A stretch of DNA of 64,000 nt from Saturnia japonica (GCA_033032175.1 CM065326.1:11674001-11738000); one strand, 5' to 3'; counted from the first letter of the stretch, positions 34,701 to 47,544 are shown. Notes: generated by a model from the sequence alone, not told the origin. A program made the numbers and translations.

Positions 34701-35589
34701 ACACTTCCGACTTACGTTACAAAAAACAATATTAAAGACTAGCGTCACGAAACACGCACACATTGATGATGCGTGCGAGTCGTTACATTCCGAATACAAA
34801 GGAAACCAAATCGTAGATAAAAGCTAGTATTTTAATAAAATAACTTGAAAAACTTAGCCATAACAGTAACTAATAATTGAAAAAACATCCGTTCAAATAT
34901 CAATTATAAATTCGCAGGTAAGAAAACGTGTCACGGAACATGCACACATTGACGCGCACGAGCTGTTACATTTCGAAAACAACAGGAACGAAGCCGTGGA
35001 CTAAAGTTAGAATTTGAATAAAGGAACTTGGAAAACTTCGTCATAACAATAACTAATAATTGGAAGAATATTTTAGCCAGCAGTTAAATTCATTTCCTTG
35101 TTCCGAGTTTGAGTAAATTTATAAATCTAATTTGGATAAAGAAAGCACTTCGTGCGTAAATGAATTACGCCCAATTAACGCACTTTAGTTGAAGCGGGAA
35201 CGAATAGCGTCGCAAGTCGCAAAACGCGTTCTTATTCCAACATTCTTAATTAGCTATGTATACTGTAGAAATTAAATGCATTTTATAGTGCTTTTAATTC
35301 GTATTGCTTAATTGTTCTAGTAAAGTAAATATATTAAGGGCGGCTTAGAACGAAATTCAATCAGATTTAAATCGTTAAATCAGATTTAAGGTTGACAATT
35401 GCACACATTTTCACACAACTAAACTGTAATTCAACTTTTTTTTTTTTTTCAAAAGTACAAAAAATTTAATATATTATTTTCTAAAATCGCCAAATAGTAA
35501 AACAGTTTGTTGGCGAAAAAGAAATGTACTAATTTTAATATAGCTACCTTACATAAATTATATTATATTACATAAGCTCTAATAATACT
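34701..35589. other. no recognisable gene
   Basis: There is an imperfect direct repeat: the segments near 34735-34880 and 34920-35065 share CACGAAACACGCACACATTGA-like, GAGTCGTTACATT-like and CATAACA-TAACTAATAATTG words, suggesting an old local duplication of about 180 bp. The rest is unremarkable. Confidence 0.45.
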
Positions 35590-35855
35590 GCCTCGTAGCC
35601 TAGTGGTCGTTAGCGCGACTGCTATGAGCGAGGTCCTGGGTTCGAATCCCAGGTCGAGCAAAATGTTATTGGGGTTTTCTTATGAAATTCTCATTAGCAG
35701 CTCGGAGTTTGCTTTGTGCCCGATTAATGGCAATAGGCTCGCCCCCTATTACATGGGACCTAAAAACATACTCGGCGAATTGTAAGTGTACAATTAGTAC
35801 ACCTCTGCCTAACCCTTCGGGGAATACAGGTGTGATGGTATAGTATGTTAATAAT
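35590..35855 (+). mobile_element. tRNA-derived SINE family T3
   Basis: Best copy: CCTCGTAGCCTAGTGGTCGT, CCTGGGTTCGAATCCCAGG, CCCGATTAATGGCAATAGGC, CATGGGACCTAAAAACATAC and ACCCTTCGGGGAATACAGG. It has a perfect GGTTCGAATCC B box, so it could bind TFIIIC. Confidence 0.8.
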
Positions 35856-36264
35856 ATTTATAAACTACAACTATTTACTTTAATTATTAGGAAAAAGAAC
35901 TAAGCAACAAGGTTTGGCTCCAAAATAACATTACTATACCTCTTAGCATTTATTCCAAAATGATGTCTAGCATAATCGTCTTTATTTTCCTCCTAAATGT
36001 ATTTACACTTTCACAGTCTTCCGTTTTCAACATTGTATTATTATGTATTCTCGTTAATAAGTACTCAGTAGTCCCTTCTCCGTAAAAATTACTTGCACTG
36101 GGTTTTACAAAAATTCTTTATAGTGGTTGGCCGTGTTAATGTTTTGATCATATACCCTTGGGATAGCATACCTAGACAAAGAAGAAAAATGCAACTGTGA
36201 TTAAATAAGATACCTTATCACGTACCAGTAACACTTTCTATATAAAATATTAAAATTACTATAA

Positions 36265-36560
36265 TAATTATGTTGGTTGTTGTGGTTTTTATTTTTAACT
36301 AATTTACTTAGGTTTTGACCCTATATTATGTAATATTAGTGGCGTTTTATGTGACATAGTTTGGATTTTTGCGCATAAGTGAAGTGGATTATAAATATAA
36401 GCTAAAAGTATACATTCTGGGATCCCACAAAAACTTCCTAGAAAGTTCTAACAAGGGAGCCACCATCTTGTTAGGTTACTGAGGTCGTCATAAGACAGGA
36501 CACTATATTCACTTGATAATGGCAGTAATGGTCTTCAAGGACTAGATACCAAGTGAAGAA
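36265..36560 (+). repeat. Interspersed repeat family R6
   Basis: Long copy, close to 17213-17560: GTGAAGTGGATTATAAATAT, ATCCCACAAAAACTTCCTAG, GAGCCACCATCTTGTTAGG, ATTCACTTGATAATGGCAG and a final GAAGAAGAAG. Confidence 0.6.
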
Positions 36561-36966
36561 GAAGAACTATGTAGGTTAGAAATGTTGCGTCCAGTCAAGG
36601 GTTCACAACCGAATGATAATTATCGTACATGTACGACAATTGCATGCCCTTGTACGATAGCAAATTTCCCAATACGAAAATACGTTAATTTAAACATTAT
36701 AAGACTTCAAAACATAGATCATCTGTAGCAGAAATCGTTAAAGTACGACAGTTTTGGTCCTTTGTACGGGAATACGATAATTTCAACGTTGCTGGTACGA
36801 ATAACGCGGTTGTGCACCCTGGTGTTGTGTGGACTTTCAACTGAAAAAGTTTGCGTAAGAATGCTTAATAAATGCTATAAATTTACTAAAGTGGCACTTT
36901 GCGAGAGTAACACCATCTGCGTTTCACTCGATTTCTATGAAAGGTAATTATAATATTTGTAAATTT
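36561..36966. other. no recognisable feature
   Basis: Several TACGA-rich words (GTACGACA, GTACGATA, ATACGATA) recur between 36620 and 36800 without a fixed period. Confidence 0.3.
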
Positions 36967-37448
36967 TCTATATAATTAATAAATTGAAGTGTCTGTTTGT
37001 AATGTCAAAATAACAGTTTTTTTTTACTAAATGCATATGAAAGTATATACGATATCTATAACAAAACACCATTTTTAAAATTTTTTTTCTCTCTGTCGGG
37101 TAATCTCCGAAACGGTTGGACCGATTTTGACGGGACTGTCATTGGTAGATAGCTGAATTTATAGGAAGTGAACTTAGGCTACTTTTTTTTTTTTTTAAAG
37201 AATTAGGGTTCCACGAAAATAAAAAACTGATCATGGTGAATCAATTCGGGCGCTTAAATGGCTTACGCTGAGTAAACCATAACAGATATAGCAAATTAAT
37301 GTAATACATAATTGTAGGCATTAAAAAGACCAATAAAAAAATCATGGAGAGTTTACGTCTATCTTCTAAGGGACACTCACAATAAGCGTTTTTGTCTTTA
37401 AAATAGCCGTGAGCAGGGGAGCAAGATTTGCGCGGGCATTCTGTAGTC
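36967..37448 (+). mobile_element. Helitron-like element, family H1, 3'-truncated
   Basis: It begins TCTATATAATTAATAAATTG and follows the family to GGCATTCTGTAGTC, then stops just before the GTGAGCGAAGCC block, so the CTAG end is missing. Confidence 0.7.
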
Positions 37449-38444
37449 TGTCAGCCTGTGTAATAATATGAAACTAACAATAAGCTATTAGTTAAATAAC
37501 TGAAGCGAACCTATTTTAAACGTAAAAACATTTTAATTATAAATTGCCAACGAACGACGAAATAATCCAACTTTTTTTATATAGCTAACTTTAAATTTAA
37601 ATCAAGATCCGAAATAATCCATTCGTTCTTCGATATAGTAATTCCAATTTAAAAACCGTTTCGTCGTTTCGAATAGACAACAAGGGTGACATTAATTAAT
37701 TCGCAAGGACATTCGAATTTTCCAAACTATCTCGGATTTCAAACTTTTCGGATTTCGTATTTATTTCAGTATAAAGCAGCAGTAGTCGTTAATTCGTTTG
37801 ATTAGCGACTATTCAAGGCGTTTCAAGGGAGGTGTTGAATTGCTACTCAGAATTCTAATTCTTTAATAAAATATTGGGAAAATATCGCACACTTTAATCA
37901 TTTATTTACCTATAATTAACACGATTTCTGATATGGAGGTATTTATTACAAGAGATTGTTTGTTTATTATTCCCGATGCAAACATTTTTATTTACTTCCA
38001 CTGCATAAGAGAAGTGTTGCTAAGATAACTTTCCTCCTCTTAGGCAACTCGGGTTAAATGTTCCCATAGTCTTGGTAGAGGTAGGTACCGAATCTCTTGC
38101 ATATACCCTTTGCAAACACCGCCTATAGGCAAACAGTTACCTAATTAGGGTAAGCAGCTGCTTTCTACAATATTTCGTAACCTTGATTTGTTTAATACTT
38201 CTCCATCTCACTTTTGTAATAGTATTTATAACTCTATATATGACTTTAACCGTTAATTTTCAAGTTTTTTTATTATGTATGTGCACACTATCTTCTATCG
38301 ATTACTGTTTAAAATCATTCTTTTTTTATTTGTGAAAAACTTTAACTGGCCTTCTGTAACACATTTTATCTTTAATTTTTCTTGTATTTAGCTGTTAGTT
38401 TTCCTTTTAGAATAAATTAAAATAAATTTAAAAATTAACGTGCT
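37449..38444. other. Unique-looking non-coding DNA
   Basis: No repeat family or ORF was recognised. Repeated CGAATT, GGATTTC and TTCGTCGTTTCG words at 37540-37800 give it a different texture from nearby transposon debris. Confidence 0.35.
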
Positions 38445-38874
38445 AATCGTAACGAGACAATTTTTGACAAAAAAGAAAACGAACTTGAATGATTTTGAGG
38501 AGTTTTGTGGTGTATCTTCGAATTTGAAGGTCTAATTCCAATTAAATCAAAATGCGACCACTCTTAAGGTATCCCCTTTCCAACGAAAAAAGAATCATCT
38601 AAATCGATTAAAAAATATACATTCGAATTGAGTAAACCTCCTTTTTTTAAGTCGGGAGCATCACGCATAGACTACTTAACTCCTGGATAGATTTTGATCA
38701 ATTGTTTTTCGTTTTACTCCTTAGATACTTGGTCATATCACGATATCTTCACTGGTTTTACTGATCTGTGCTTCAATGAATAAAATGTTATTATAGATTC
38801 ATAAAACTACGATTTTTACAAAGCATTACGCGTTCTACTATCGTCCACGTGAGCGAAGCCGCGGGCATAGCTAG
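38445..38874 (+). mobile_element. Helitron-like element R1 with intact 3' end
   Basis: The body matches family R1 (GTATCTTCGAATTTGAAGG, TTAAGGTATCCCCTTTCCAA). The end CGTCCACGTGAGCGAAGCCGCGGGCATAGCTAG followed by T is shared with family H1. Together these place R1 among Helitron-like elements that share one 3' end with different bodies. Confidence 0.65.
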
Positions 38875-39530
38875 TGTTACATAAAATAAACCCATACTAA
38901 TAAGGGATACGCTTTAATTTAGAATATTTTAATTTAGTTTTTTTTTTATTCTCAAATCAGATTTCGTATCTGTTCTAGAATTCTGTTCTACACGGTTAAT
39001 CCATGTACTTTTATATCTTTGTTATAACTTTATTAAACTAATATTAACTTATTAATAATAACTTGTCTAAGATATTACCAAGTACAGTTAAGTCGAACGT
39101 TCAAGTTTCAAAGTTTATAGTTCGCGGGACTTTGTACTCTCACTTGTATTATGAAACGTATTAATTTTTAAATGGTTTTTTTTTACTTTACTGGCATTTT
39201 ACATACTCTAAAATTCATAGATTTATACGTACCTACAAGAAATATCTTATAGATTTTTTAACAATGGTCTCGGATCTTTTTTTATTACGTCAGCCGATGT
39301 GACAGGAATAAAAACAGGAAAAAAATCCGTTAGATGACAGTATTTTAATCTGAAAATTCTTTATTATTTTTTCGTGGATTTTCTTTCCTCTATAAACATT
39401 ATAATAAGTGATAAACATCCATAAATAGTTCAGTAATTACCCATATATTGAGTCATCACAGTAAAGATTGCAATCAAGTATTTTCGCATGGGTACTTATT
39501 TTTAAACAAAGCATAAAGTATATCTATCTA
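38875..39530. other. no recognisable feature
   Basis: AT-rich DNA without ORFs or repeat families seen elsewhere in the window. Confidence 0.35.
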
Positions 39531-40056
39531 TCTATATACAATTAATTGCGTTGAAATGTCTGTTTGTAATGCAAAATAACAACTTTTTACTAAATGCATA
39601 TGATAGTATATACGAAACCTATAACAAAAAAACCATTTTTTAAATTTTTGTATGTCTGTCTTTTTTTCCGGGTGATCTCCGATACGGTTGGACCGATTTT
39701 GACGAGACTTTCACTGGCAGATATGTGATATAATAAGGAGTAAAGTAACTTAGATTACTTTTAATTTAGAAAAAGAATTGGGGATCCGCGCAAATTAAAA
39801 AAACTGGTCGCGGTGAATCAATTCGTGGGTTTAACTGGCTTATGCTGAGTAAACTTTAAGAGATATGTCAAATGGATGTACTACACAATTGTAGATATTA
39901 AAAAGACCTACAAAAAAGGCAACAAGTGCATAATATATCTATGTTCTAAGGATATTTGTCTTTAAAATATCTGGGAGCGATTAAATCAGTATTCGCGCAT
40001 GTGCCTGACCGACGGCGTCCTGTAGTCCACGTGAGCGAAGCCGCGGGCACAGCCAG
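39531..40056 (+). mobile_element. Helitron-like element, family H1
   Basis: Full-length copy: start TCTATATACAATTAATTGCG, the GGTTGGACCGATTTTGACGA block, and end GTGAGCGAAGCCGCGGGCAC then AGCCAG, one base changed from CTAG. Confidence 0.7.
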
Positions 40057-40921
40057 TCGAAAATAAAGTAGGATACGTTACTATAAAGTATAGTTGGCAA
40101 CCCCAACAGGCATTCCTATTTCTGATGCAATGTAGCAATATTTATCTACGAGTAGCACTTTCGCTGGATAGTTCCGGTCCGAATGGTGATTTTCAAAACG
40201 AACTGTTACAAGAGCTGTTTCAACTCAGAAGTAGTAAACAATTATTGTGTTACCTATATTAGGACTGAAATTATTTTTGATGTTGGTCATCAAGTGGACT
40301 GAATAGGTACCTGTAGTGTAATTGTGAAACTATAATATACCTTAATGTATACTTATAGGGAATGTAATGTATATATTTATACTATTATATAAACATGCCT
40401 AAACCGAGACATAAACATACTCAGTACAGTCAATAGTCAATACACTATCTCGAGCGCACCGGCAAACGCGTCAGTTGCATGAGAACCATTGGCGAGGGTG
40501 GACGTGTTACAAGTAAGCGCGTGCAGAGTCTGATTCACTACACACTCTGTACATACATACATACATATACATAGTAATTCAGTATCCGGACGTCTTCGTA
40601 CATCAAAAATGTTTGTTTTATTAATTAGTTTAGTTTATTTCCGATCTCGTTCACCGCGCCAATATTCAAATCAAACTGATCACGTCATGTAACGCGATAA
40701 AGGGCCGAGTATCCGGCACTTCGGCTTCGTAGCTAGCCGAATATCCGGAAACCGGCCAAATTACTATCCGTTTCATCTCTAATAAAAACCACCGAAATCT
40801 TAAAATTTTCAACTCATGGGTGATAGTCAGTAGTTAGTCAGGTGAGCATTATTAAATTTGCAGCCACCGTTACGTAATATCAACATAATCACCATGGCAA
40901 AACCAAGAAGCATCTAATAAT
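40057..40921. repeat. Non-coding; small hairpin-prone repeat
   Basis: Bases 40700-40780 contain GGGCCGAGTATCCGGCACTT and GCCGAATATCCGGAAACCGGCC, alternating CCGAGTATCCGG/CCGAATATCCGG words typical of a short inverted-repeat transposon relic. A CATACATACATA tract lies at 40549-40572. Confidence 0.35.
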
Positions 40922-41224
40922 ATACTTTAATTTCACAAATACTAGCGGTACCCCGCGGCTCCGCTCGCATTTATAACTACGTTTATATTCGATTGAGAAT
41001 TAATAAAACATTAACTGCTTTGTTACGATTTTCAAAAGTCTTATTAACAATTCTTATAACCCATCAATTACGGAACGACTTACATTTCTCGTGCGCAAAC
41101 TTTCATAAGAATCGGCCAAGCCGTTTTTGAGTTAAATCCGTACATAAAACCAGACATACAAAAACAATCAATTGTAAATTCGCGAACAGAATCCTTTAAA
41201 TAGGATATCTATTAGGAAATAAGA
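40922..41224 (-). mobile_element. Helitron-like element R8
   Basis: It starts near CTAGCGGTACCCCGCGGCTC and contains TCCCATCAATTACGG-like, AGAATCGGCCAAGCCGTTTTTGAG and GAATCCTTTAAATAGGATAT. It is the reverse relative of 22895-23145. Confidence 0.5.
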
Positions 41225-41565
41225 ATAATTCGGTGTTGCCAGTGATTACATATGGTGCTGAGACGTGGTCGCCAACTGCGGGCCTCATAAGAAAGCTTAA
41301 GGTCATTTAAAGGGCAGTGGAGAAGTCTATGCTCGGAGTTTCTCTGCGTAATCGAATCAGAAATGGGGAGATCCGTAGGAGAACGTTCTAGAACATGCAG
41401 AGTGGTCAGACACACTACAAGGTGAACCGACGACCTGGCAAAGAATACAGGAAGCCGCTGAATACGGGCAGCACAGGACCGTTCGTTGAGGTGATCTTTG
41501 GAGGGTGCCTATGTGTAACAGTGAACGTCTTTTGACTGAAATGGTGATGATGATGATGATGATGT
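41225..41565 (+). pseudogene. RTE-like LINE, 3' end of reverse transcriptase ORF
   Basis: The plus strand reads VLPVITYGAETWSPTAGLI, then a stop, then AVEKSMLGVSLRNRIRNGEI, the C-terminal hallmark of RTE-type insect LINEs. A damaged stretch and the usual non-coding end follow (GTGATCTTTGGAGGGTGCC, GTGTAACAGTGAACGTC, TTTTGACTGAAATG), then a (GAT)n tract at 41541-41562. Internal stops and deletions show it is inactive. Confidence 0.75.
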
Positions 41566-43825
41566 TGTTTAAGAAATTCGGAAAACAAGACAATTTTTAA
41601 GAAATGAAACGTTAATAACAAAATAAGTCTTTTAAAAAAATGAATCCAACCCAATAAAACTGTATATTATGTAGGACTAACAAGAATTTAGCCCGAATAA
41701 TAATACTAAAAAAAAGGAAATAAATCTCACCGTAAAGAATTCAGTGAAAAAAAAAAAAGAAAATAAAAGCTACTAGAGAGTGGATAAAGTAATTCTATTT
41801 TCGACGGATATTACTGGTTTAGAGTTAACGCGAATTTACTGTCCGGAGTACACGCCTTTTTATTATGGCTCTTCAGAACCGCAACGGTGAATTATGAGGA
41901 TCCACACGCCGCGGTAGGGATTTATACTGCGTAAAAACTGTTTTTAAATGGTCAAATTGTATATAAATTCGGGTAAACCATTAAAAAGAGGTAACATAAT
42001 CAATAAGAAAAGTAAGTTACTCCTTTCTTCACTTCAAGACTGCGAACATCAACGTCATAATGTTAGTCATAACTATTATCAAATTTCCGTCAGTCAAGAA
42101 GTTTATAAATATTTCTAATTTACCCAAAATATATTATGCAAAAAGCTACCAATATTACATAATATGGGGTTAAATAACGCTTTATAAACAAATATGAAAA
42201 CCGTAAATTGAATAACAGAATAAGATTCCGCCAAAATCAACAAAAAATACATATAAACTTTATAGTAGATACATATTCTTTTTCTTCTTGTTTGCCGCCG
42301 CAAAGGACCTAACTAAGCTTTTGATGTATTTTCTATTTATTAAGTAGAATCTAACAAGATTGTGGCCACTTGCTAAAATTAGGTACTTATCCAGGGAATT
42401 TTTGTGACATCTCAAAATGCATGTTTTCAGTCTATATTTATAATCCACTTCACGTATACACTGCAATAACCAAACTATATCGAAATGCCACCAATATTAT
42501 TTCATAGTAGTTAGTTAGCAGTATAGAGTATTAAAGAATCCAAGTTAATGAATTAAAATATAAACCACAACAAAAAATTCCAGGTATATTATATACGTAA
42601 AGGAATATAGATTATACATCCAATGTTAAACGCTTTAAAAAAACAAGTAGGACAATCTATAAATAGATCACTATTGAAGTGACTTACGTACTAAAACATG
42701 CGTTCGCGTGCGAGAGACATATTGCGGTCCGAAAGCGACCTCTCGGGCACGTAATAAATCTAATGAGGCACTTGCTTAAATCGGTTATTTGCGACATCAT
42801 TAACAATATAACCGCAAATATTTTACGGGTGAAATTAATTTTTTTTATTCATATTTGATTAAAAGTATAATAAAGGGCGTCGTAGAGTAGCCGTGACGGA
42901 CAGTCGGACGCCACTCAGGAACATTGTTACAATTATAAATAAAATATTAATAATTTAACAAATAAAAGACAATATTATAGCATTTATAATAAATCGGACA
43001 TCCTAATGCAAATTGTACACGACATTTACATAGCTTAATACAAGTAGGTAGGTAATTAAGTACCTATTTAATATTAATGTACAAAATATATTATCGGACC
43101 GCCGATGGATTTAGATCTCTCGGTGGTCACCGTTGTTTGGATTGTGCTGTGCTTACCATCAGGGCAGTACCGTCAATGTACCGAGCTATTTACAACAAAA
43201 AAAACATATAGGTAAATTAAGTTAAAAAAACAGCTTCAAAAGAAAATTGCTCGCAAGTGCGTTTGACGAAATACGAAGATCCTAGTGTTGTGTTCCTGCA
43301 ATGAGTACATTCCAGAACTCCTCGGGGAAGGGGGGGTTCTAGGTCGACAACGTGCTAGTGAAACGATTATAGGTCACGGTAGCCGCTTACCATAAAGCGG
43401 AAGTGCGCTTGTTTGGCACCTTTTTTGTATAAAATAATGCTTAAGGCTACTTCTACTCTAGTATGCAACATATCTACCAAAAATATTCGCAAAACAAACC
43501 CAGTTCATACGAAAAGCGAGTTATTTCAATAAACAAAACCGAATCGTATAAGTAACGTGGTGTGGGTACCGTCTTCACATTCTGGCTTGATATTATGAAA
43601 TACAGGATAAAATAATATTATAATAACTGTTCACATATTGTTCCTTCCATTTTATGTTTATTTAGGATGTTTGCTAGATTATTTCCTAAGGTAAATTAGC
43701 TTTAATTTTATATGAAATCTCTAGTATACAGTTGTTAACAATATTAGTTACGATTTTGTTTCAGAAAATAAATTTACCTTGACTGTAGTATTGTTTATAT
43801 GTTTTTTTTTTTCATTTATTTATTA
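41566..43825. repeat. Non-coding stretch with R6, R3 and R5 fragments
   Basis: R6 in reverse lies at 42345-42510 (ACAAGATTGTGGCCACTTG, TTATAATCCACTTCACGTAT). R3 lies at 43090-43200 (GACCGCCGATGGATTTAGAT, CTGTGCTTACCATCAGGGC, then an A-rich end). R5 in reverse lies at 43255-43420 (TAGTGTTGTGTTCCTGCAAT, GGGGAAGGGGGGGTTCTAGG). No supported gene. Confidence 0.45.
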
Positions 43826-44342
43826 CTAGCTGTGCCCGTGGTTTCGCTCACGTGGACTACAGAATGCCCGCGCGAATCTTGCTCCCCGCTCCTGGCTATT
43901 TTAAAGACAAAAATGATTATTATGGGTGTTCCTCAAAAGATAGATGTATACTCTCCCGGATTTTTTGTAAGTCTTTTTAATGCCTATAATTATGTCGTAC
44001 ATTAATTTGCTATATCTCTTATGGTTTACTCAGCGTAAGCCATTTAAGCGCCCGAATTGATTCACCATGAACAGTTTTATTTATTTGTGCGGAATCCTAA
44101 TTCTTTTTCTAAAATAACAGTAGCCTAAGCTACTCCCTATATTATCAGCTATCTATCAGTAAAAGTCCCGTCAAAATCGGTCCAACCGTTTCGGGGATTA
44201 CCCGGAATAAACAGACAGACAGACAAATATGTTTAAAATGGGCTTTTTGCTATAGGTATCGTATACACTTTCATATGCATTTAGTAAAAAACTGTTGATT
44301 TGACATTACAAACAGACACTTCAATTTTATTAATCGTATAGA
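43826..44342 (-). mobile_element. Helitron-like element, family H1
   Basis: Full-length reverse copy, 517 bp, from CTAGCTGTGCCCGTGGTTTC to TTTTATTAATCGTATAGA. It is colinear with 7524-8046 throughout and is the best-preserved reverse copy. Confidence 0.75.
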
Positions 44343-44394
44343 TGTATAAGGCGACGATTTTGTTTCAGTTTTGCAAACAATTTTTTTTTAATAC

Positions 44395-44630
44395 TACAAA
44401 GGTGGAAAGCAAGCATACGGTCCGCATGATCGTAAGAATCCATACCATACCAAGATACGATAGGTATCACTAGCGCGTTGCCAACCTGGAATCCCTCTGC
44501 TTCAAGGATCTCTGGTAACCCTACATACCGCAGGAACACAACACAAGGTTATTTGGCTGCGATATTCTGTAGGGTTGAGGTATTCCACCAGTCTGGCTGC
44601 CCCAACTAGAGAGAAATCTCCAAAGAAATT
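44395..44630 (+). repeat. Interspersed repeat family R5
   Basis: Longest R5 copy: GGTGGAAAGCAAGCATACGG, CTAGCGCGTTGCCAACCTGG, GGAACACAACACAAGGTTAT, GGTTGAGGTATTCCACCAG and CTGCCCCAACTAGAGAGAAA. The minus-strand ORF here is a repeat shadow. Confidence 0.55.
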
Positions 44631-46774
44631 TCATTGTGAAAATTAATTAATTTATGAAACAATAATTTTTGTATTATGTGACGTATGTACACCTATATTT
44701 AAAATTAATAATTTTTGTTGCTCAATGTATCAGACATCTAACAAACAAATATGACGAATATAAAAGAAAAACATATTGGAATAAACAAAATAGATACAAC
44801 TTTTATTATTTTTGAGAAAAAAAAGGTTCAGTTTTGGAGGAAGAATGTCTTGCCAACTGTGTTTACTCTTTACTTAACATTAACTATAAAAGTTTTTCAT
44901 TATTAACTTTATTTTTAGATTATCTATGTAATTATAAAAGAAACACTAGTAATCAATATATTAGAGTTTAAACGAAAACCACAGATATCCTGATTTCGAA
45001 CTCATACAATAATTTATTGGTTTCTCACGTCGTATAGTCAGTGAAAATTCATATAGGTACCTACTCGTATGTGTTCACTAACATAGCAAAACAGTGTACA
45101 TTTTTAACAAAAAAAACTACTTATTCTTATAATTGAAGGTTTTCACAACAACCAAAATTAAGAAATGTTAATTTTAAACATTTAAAATAACAAAACCAAT
45201 CTATGTATTATCGTCTCTTGAAATCACTTTTAGAAATTTACTAACGCACTTGAGAAACCTTAAGTAGATTCACGAGACCAAAGTTGGTGATATTCGTCGA
45301 TTATTGGTAAATATGTCAAAGGACTTAACTCCTTAATTAATAAAGGTATCCGTCCAAACCAATAAAGCAGCCAGACAAGTTACGAAATATTAAAACCTTG
45401 ATGGAACCGTATAGGTACCATCGGCAATTCTATTCGAATTCAGAATAGGAAATAGGCACGTTTGCGTTCGTCCCTCTATATAACATTCCAGTTTAGATTG
45501 CCTTACATGAATAACGCTATATTATCAAAGCTTTTAACGAAAAATTTGAATAAAATTTATTGCCTATAAACAGTATTATTTATCAGTTCCGAATTCATTC
45601 GCAAAAATTATTATATGTAATATAATCTTGTTGTTTTACAAGTCACGCATTTATTAACCCCTAAACGAACTCTACGAAGTAATTCTAATTACTTTAGAAT
45701 TTTGAGGGTTAATAATGGCATTGGAAGGTAATAGAATTGAGAAATGTACTTCGACGAAAAAAAAATATTGAGAGATACATGAGGCTACGAGCTATACGAC
45801 GTGTAATTAGTTGTATCTATAAACCCTATCAATTGAAATAGGTACTAATAACCCATTTAAAAGAAATGCTAGGCATATTTTTCAAATAATTAAAAAACTG
45901 AACACATGCCTATTTCAGCCACTTCTTTTGACAGTTCAATACCCTATTTCAATTTAGATTTACAAATGTTCTGCAATTAACAGGTTGTTCTTACGCGCGT
46001 AAGAAGTTCAAGCCTGTTCAATGGTTTTGAAAAGTTCTTTGGTGTATCTTTGAAGTTGAAGGTGCAATGCCAATAAAATTAAAATGTGACCATCCTTGAG
46101 GAATCCTCTTATCAACAAAGAAAGAATCATACAAATCAGTTTTTTAATAAAGAAGTTATGGCTGAACATCCATAAAAAAGTGCATTCGAATTGAGTCTTT
46201 TTTGAAGTCGTTAGTTAAAAAAATCAGTAAAATTAATTCACATGATTATCATTGATTGTTAACTCCATGATATCGTACGTTATGCGTGCGTAAATCTCAA
46301 TTGTACCCTCTACTAAACGCGTTACTTCAAAAATATATTATCGCTCCAACTGACACCGTGATATGCGTGGGACATGCCGACAATCTGCCACGCGTCCAAT
46401 GCACTCTCCGTCTATCCAGTTCGTGCTATTGTGAAGCCGCTCAATTGATTCCCACTGGATTTACCATTGCACCAGACTTGCACTGAAAGCACCTGGACAT
46501 TTGTAAAGGAGAATTCTCTAGCAACCTTCATACTGGAAAATTCAATTGTATTTTATAATTATACTCTTTGCATTGCAAATTCCAAAGTTCATCTCACTGC
46601 CCTTTATTCTAAATTAAGTTTGACTCACAGTTAAGGCCCGCGTTAAGTTTATTCATTATTCCCGTACTTGCCTACATCTTACCAGATTGCTGATTGTTAT
46701 TTTCAGAGATTAGCGCGTTCAAACAAACAAATAATCTCTTGACTTTATAATACTTATTAGGCTCGGTATACACG
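44631..46774. other. Mostly no feature; R1 and a short repeat at the right
   Basis: Bases 44640-46010 show nothing identifiable. Bases 46020-46215 are an R1 copy (GGTGTATCTTTGAAGTTGAA, TAAAGAAGTTATGGCTGAAC). Bases 46222-46325 are the short GCGCG-type repeat (CAGTAAAATTAATTCACATG, CCTCTACTAAACGCG). Confidence 0.4.
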
Positions 46775-47442
46775 CAGCGATTTTGATCGCCGGCGACTCG
46801 CTGGCGACTTTAAGTCTTTTGTATCCACACGATAGCGATCGATCAATATTAATATATACCAAATGGTAGCAGACATGCGCAGACGTAGTAGACTAGTGCG
46901 CGCTGATGATAAAATATACCTGTGCTCTGTTTTGTGCTGCTTGCGCTAGTAGATGCTTGCACAAAACAAAGAAACATAAAAAAAGAAGATGTTAGATGAA
47001 GAAATGGATACTTTATACTCTGATGTAATAACATAATGAAGATGTAGGAATATTTTCTACAGCCATTCCTGATTTGAAACATTTTTAAATTTTATTTTAT
47101 AATCGGTACCTACTCCCGGTAACATTTGGTACCACCTGCTTAAATTTATCGACTTAAATCTCATAACCTCGTCTCTTTATATCTCTGTTTAAGTAATATT
47201 TACCTTTTAATCACAAATTAGGTAAATCTCTTTAAAATTTTTATGAATACCGTCAACTAAATTATGTGAATTTTTTCGTATTTACATCATGTTCACACAG
47301 CAAGAATGTCGCTGGTTACTAGACTTTCAGATTTGCAACGATTCGGTCGCCGCATCGTTAGCGATAATAAATCGCTGCTAATATATACGTCAACACACTA
47401 ACTTTAGCATCGACAGCGAGTCGCCGGCGACCACAGTCGCTG
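46775..47442. mobile_element. DNA transposon (MITE-like) with GC-rich terminal inverted repeats
   Basis: The left end CAGCGATTTTGATCGCCGGC then GACTCGCTGGCGA is mirrored at the right end by the reverse of TCGACAGCGAGTCGCCGGCG then ACCACAGTCGCTG, about 33 bp with few mismatches. A second, subterminal pair (ATAGCGATCGATC...TATATACC against the reverse of GCGATAATAAATCGCTGC...TATATACG) adds to the fold. There is no transposase, so it would depend on a helper element. Target duplications could not be confirmed. Confidence 0.6.
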
Positions 47443-47544
47443 CTGTACGTAAGTGTATTTTTGTATTCTATCTGCACTCTATATCTCTTGTGGTATTTAT
47501 TATTGAGGTCATTATTATGATAAAAACAATGAAAGTTCAGAATT

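Noticed and set aside
35590..35665. Possible tRNA gene
   Set aside because: The A and B boxes are good but the arms do not close as a tRNA, and the same 250-bp unit recurs at 32297, so it is a SINE.
41415..41654. Minus-strand ORF with a histidine run
   Set aside because: The histidines come from the (GAT)n tail of an RTE-like LINE.
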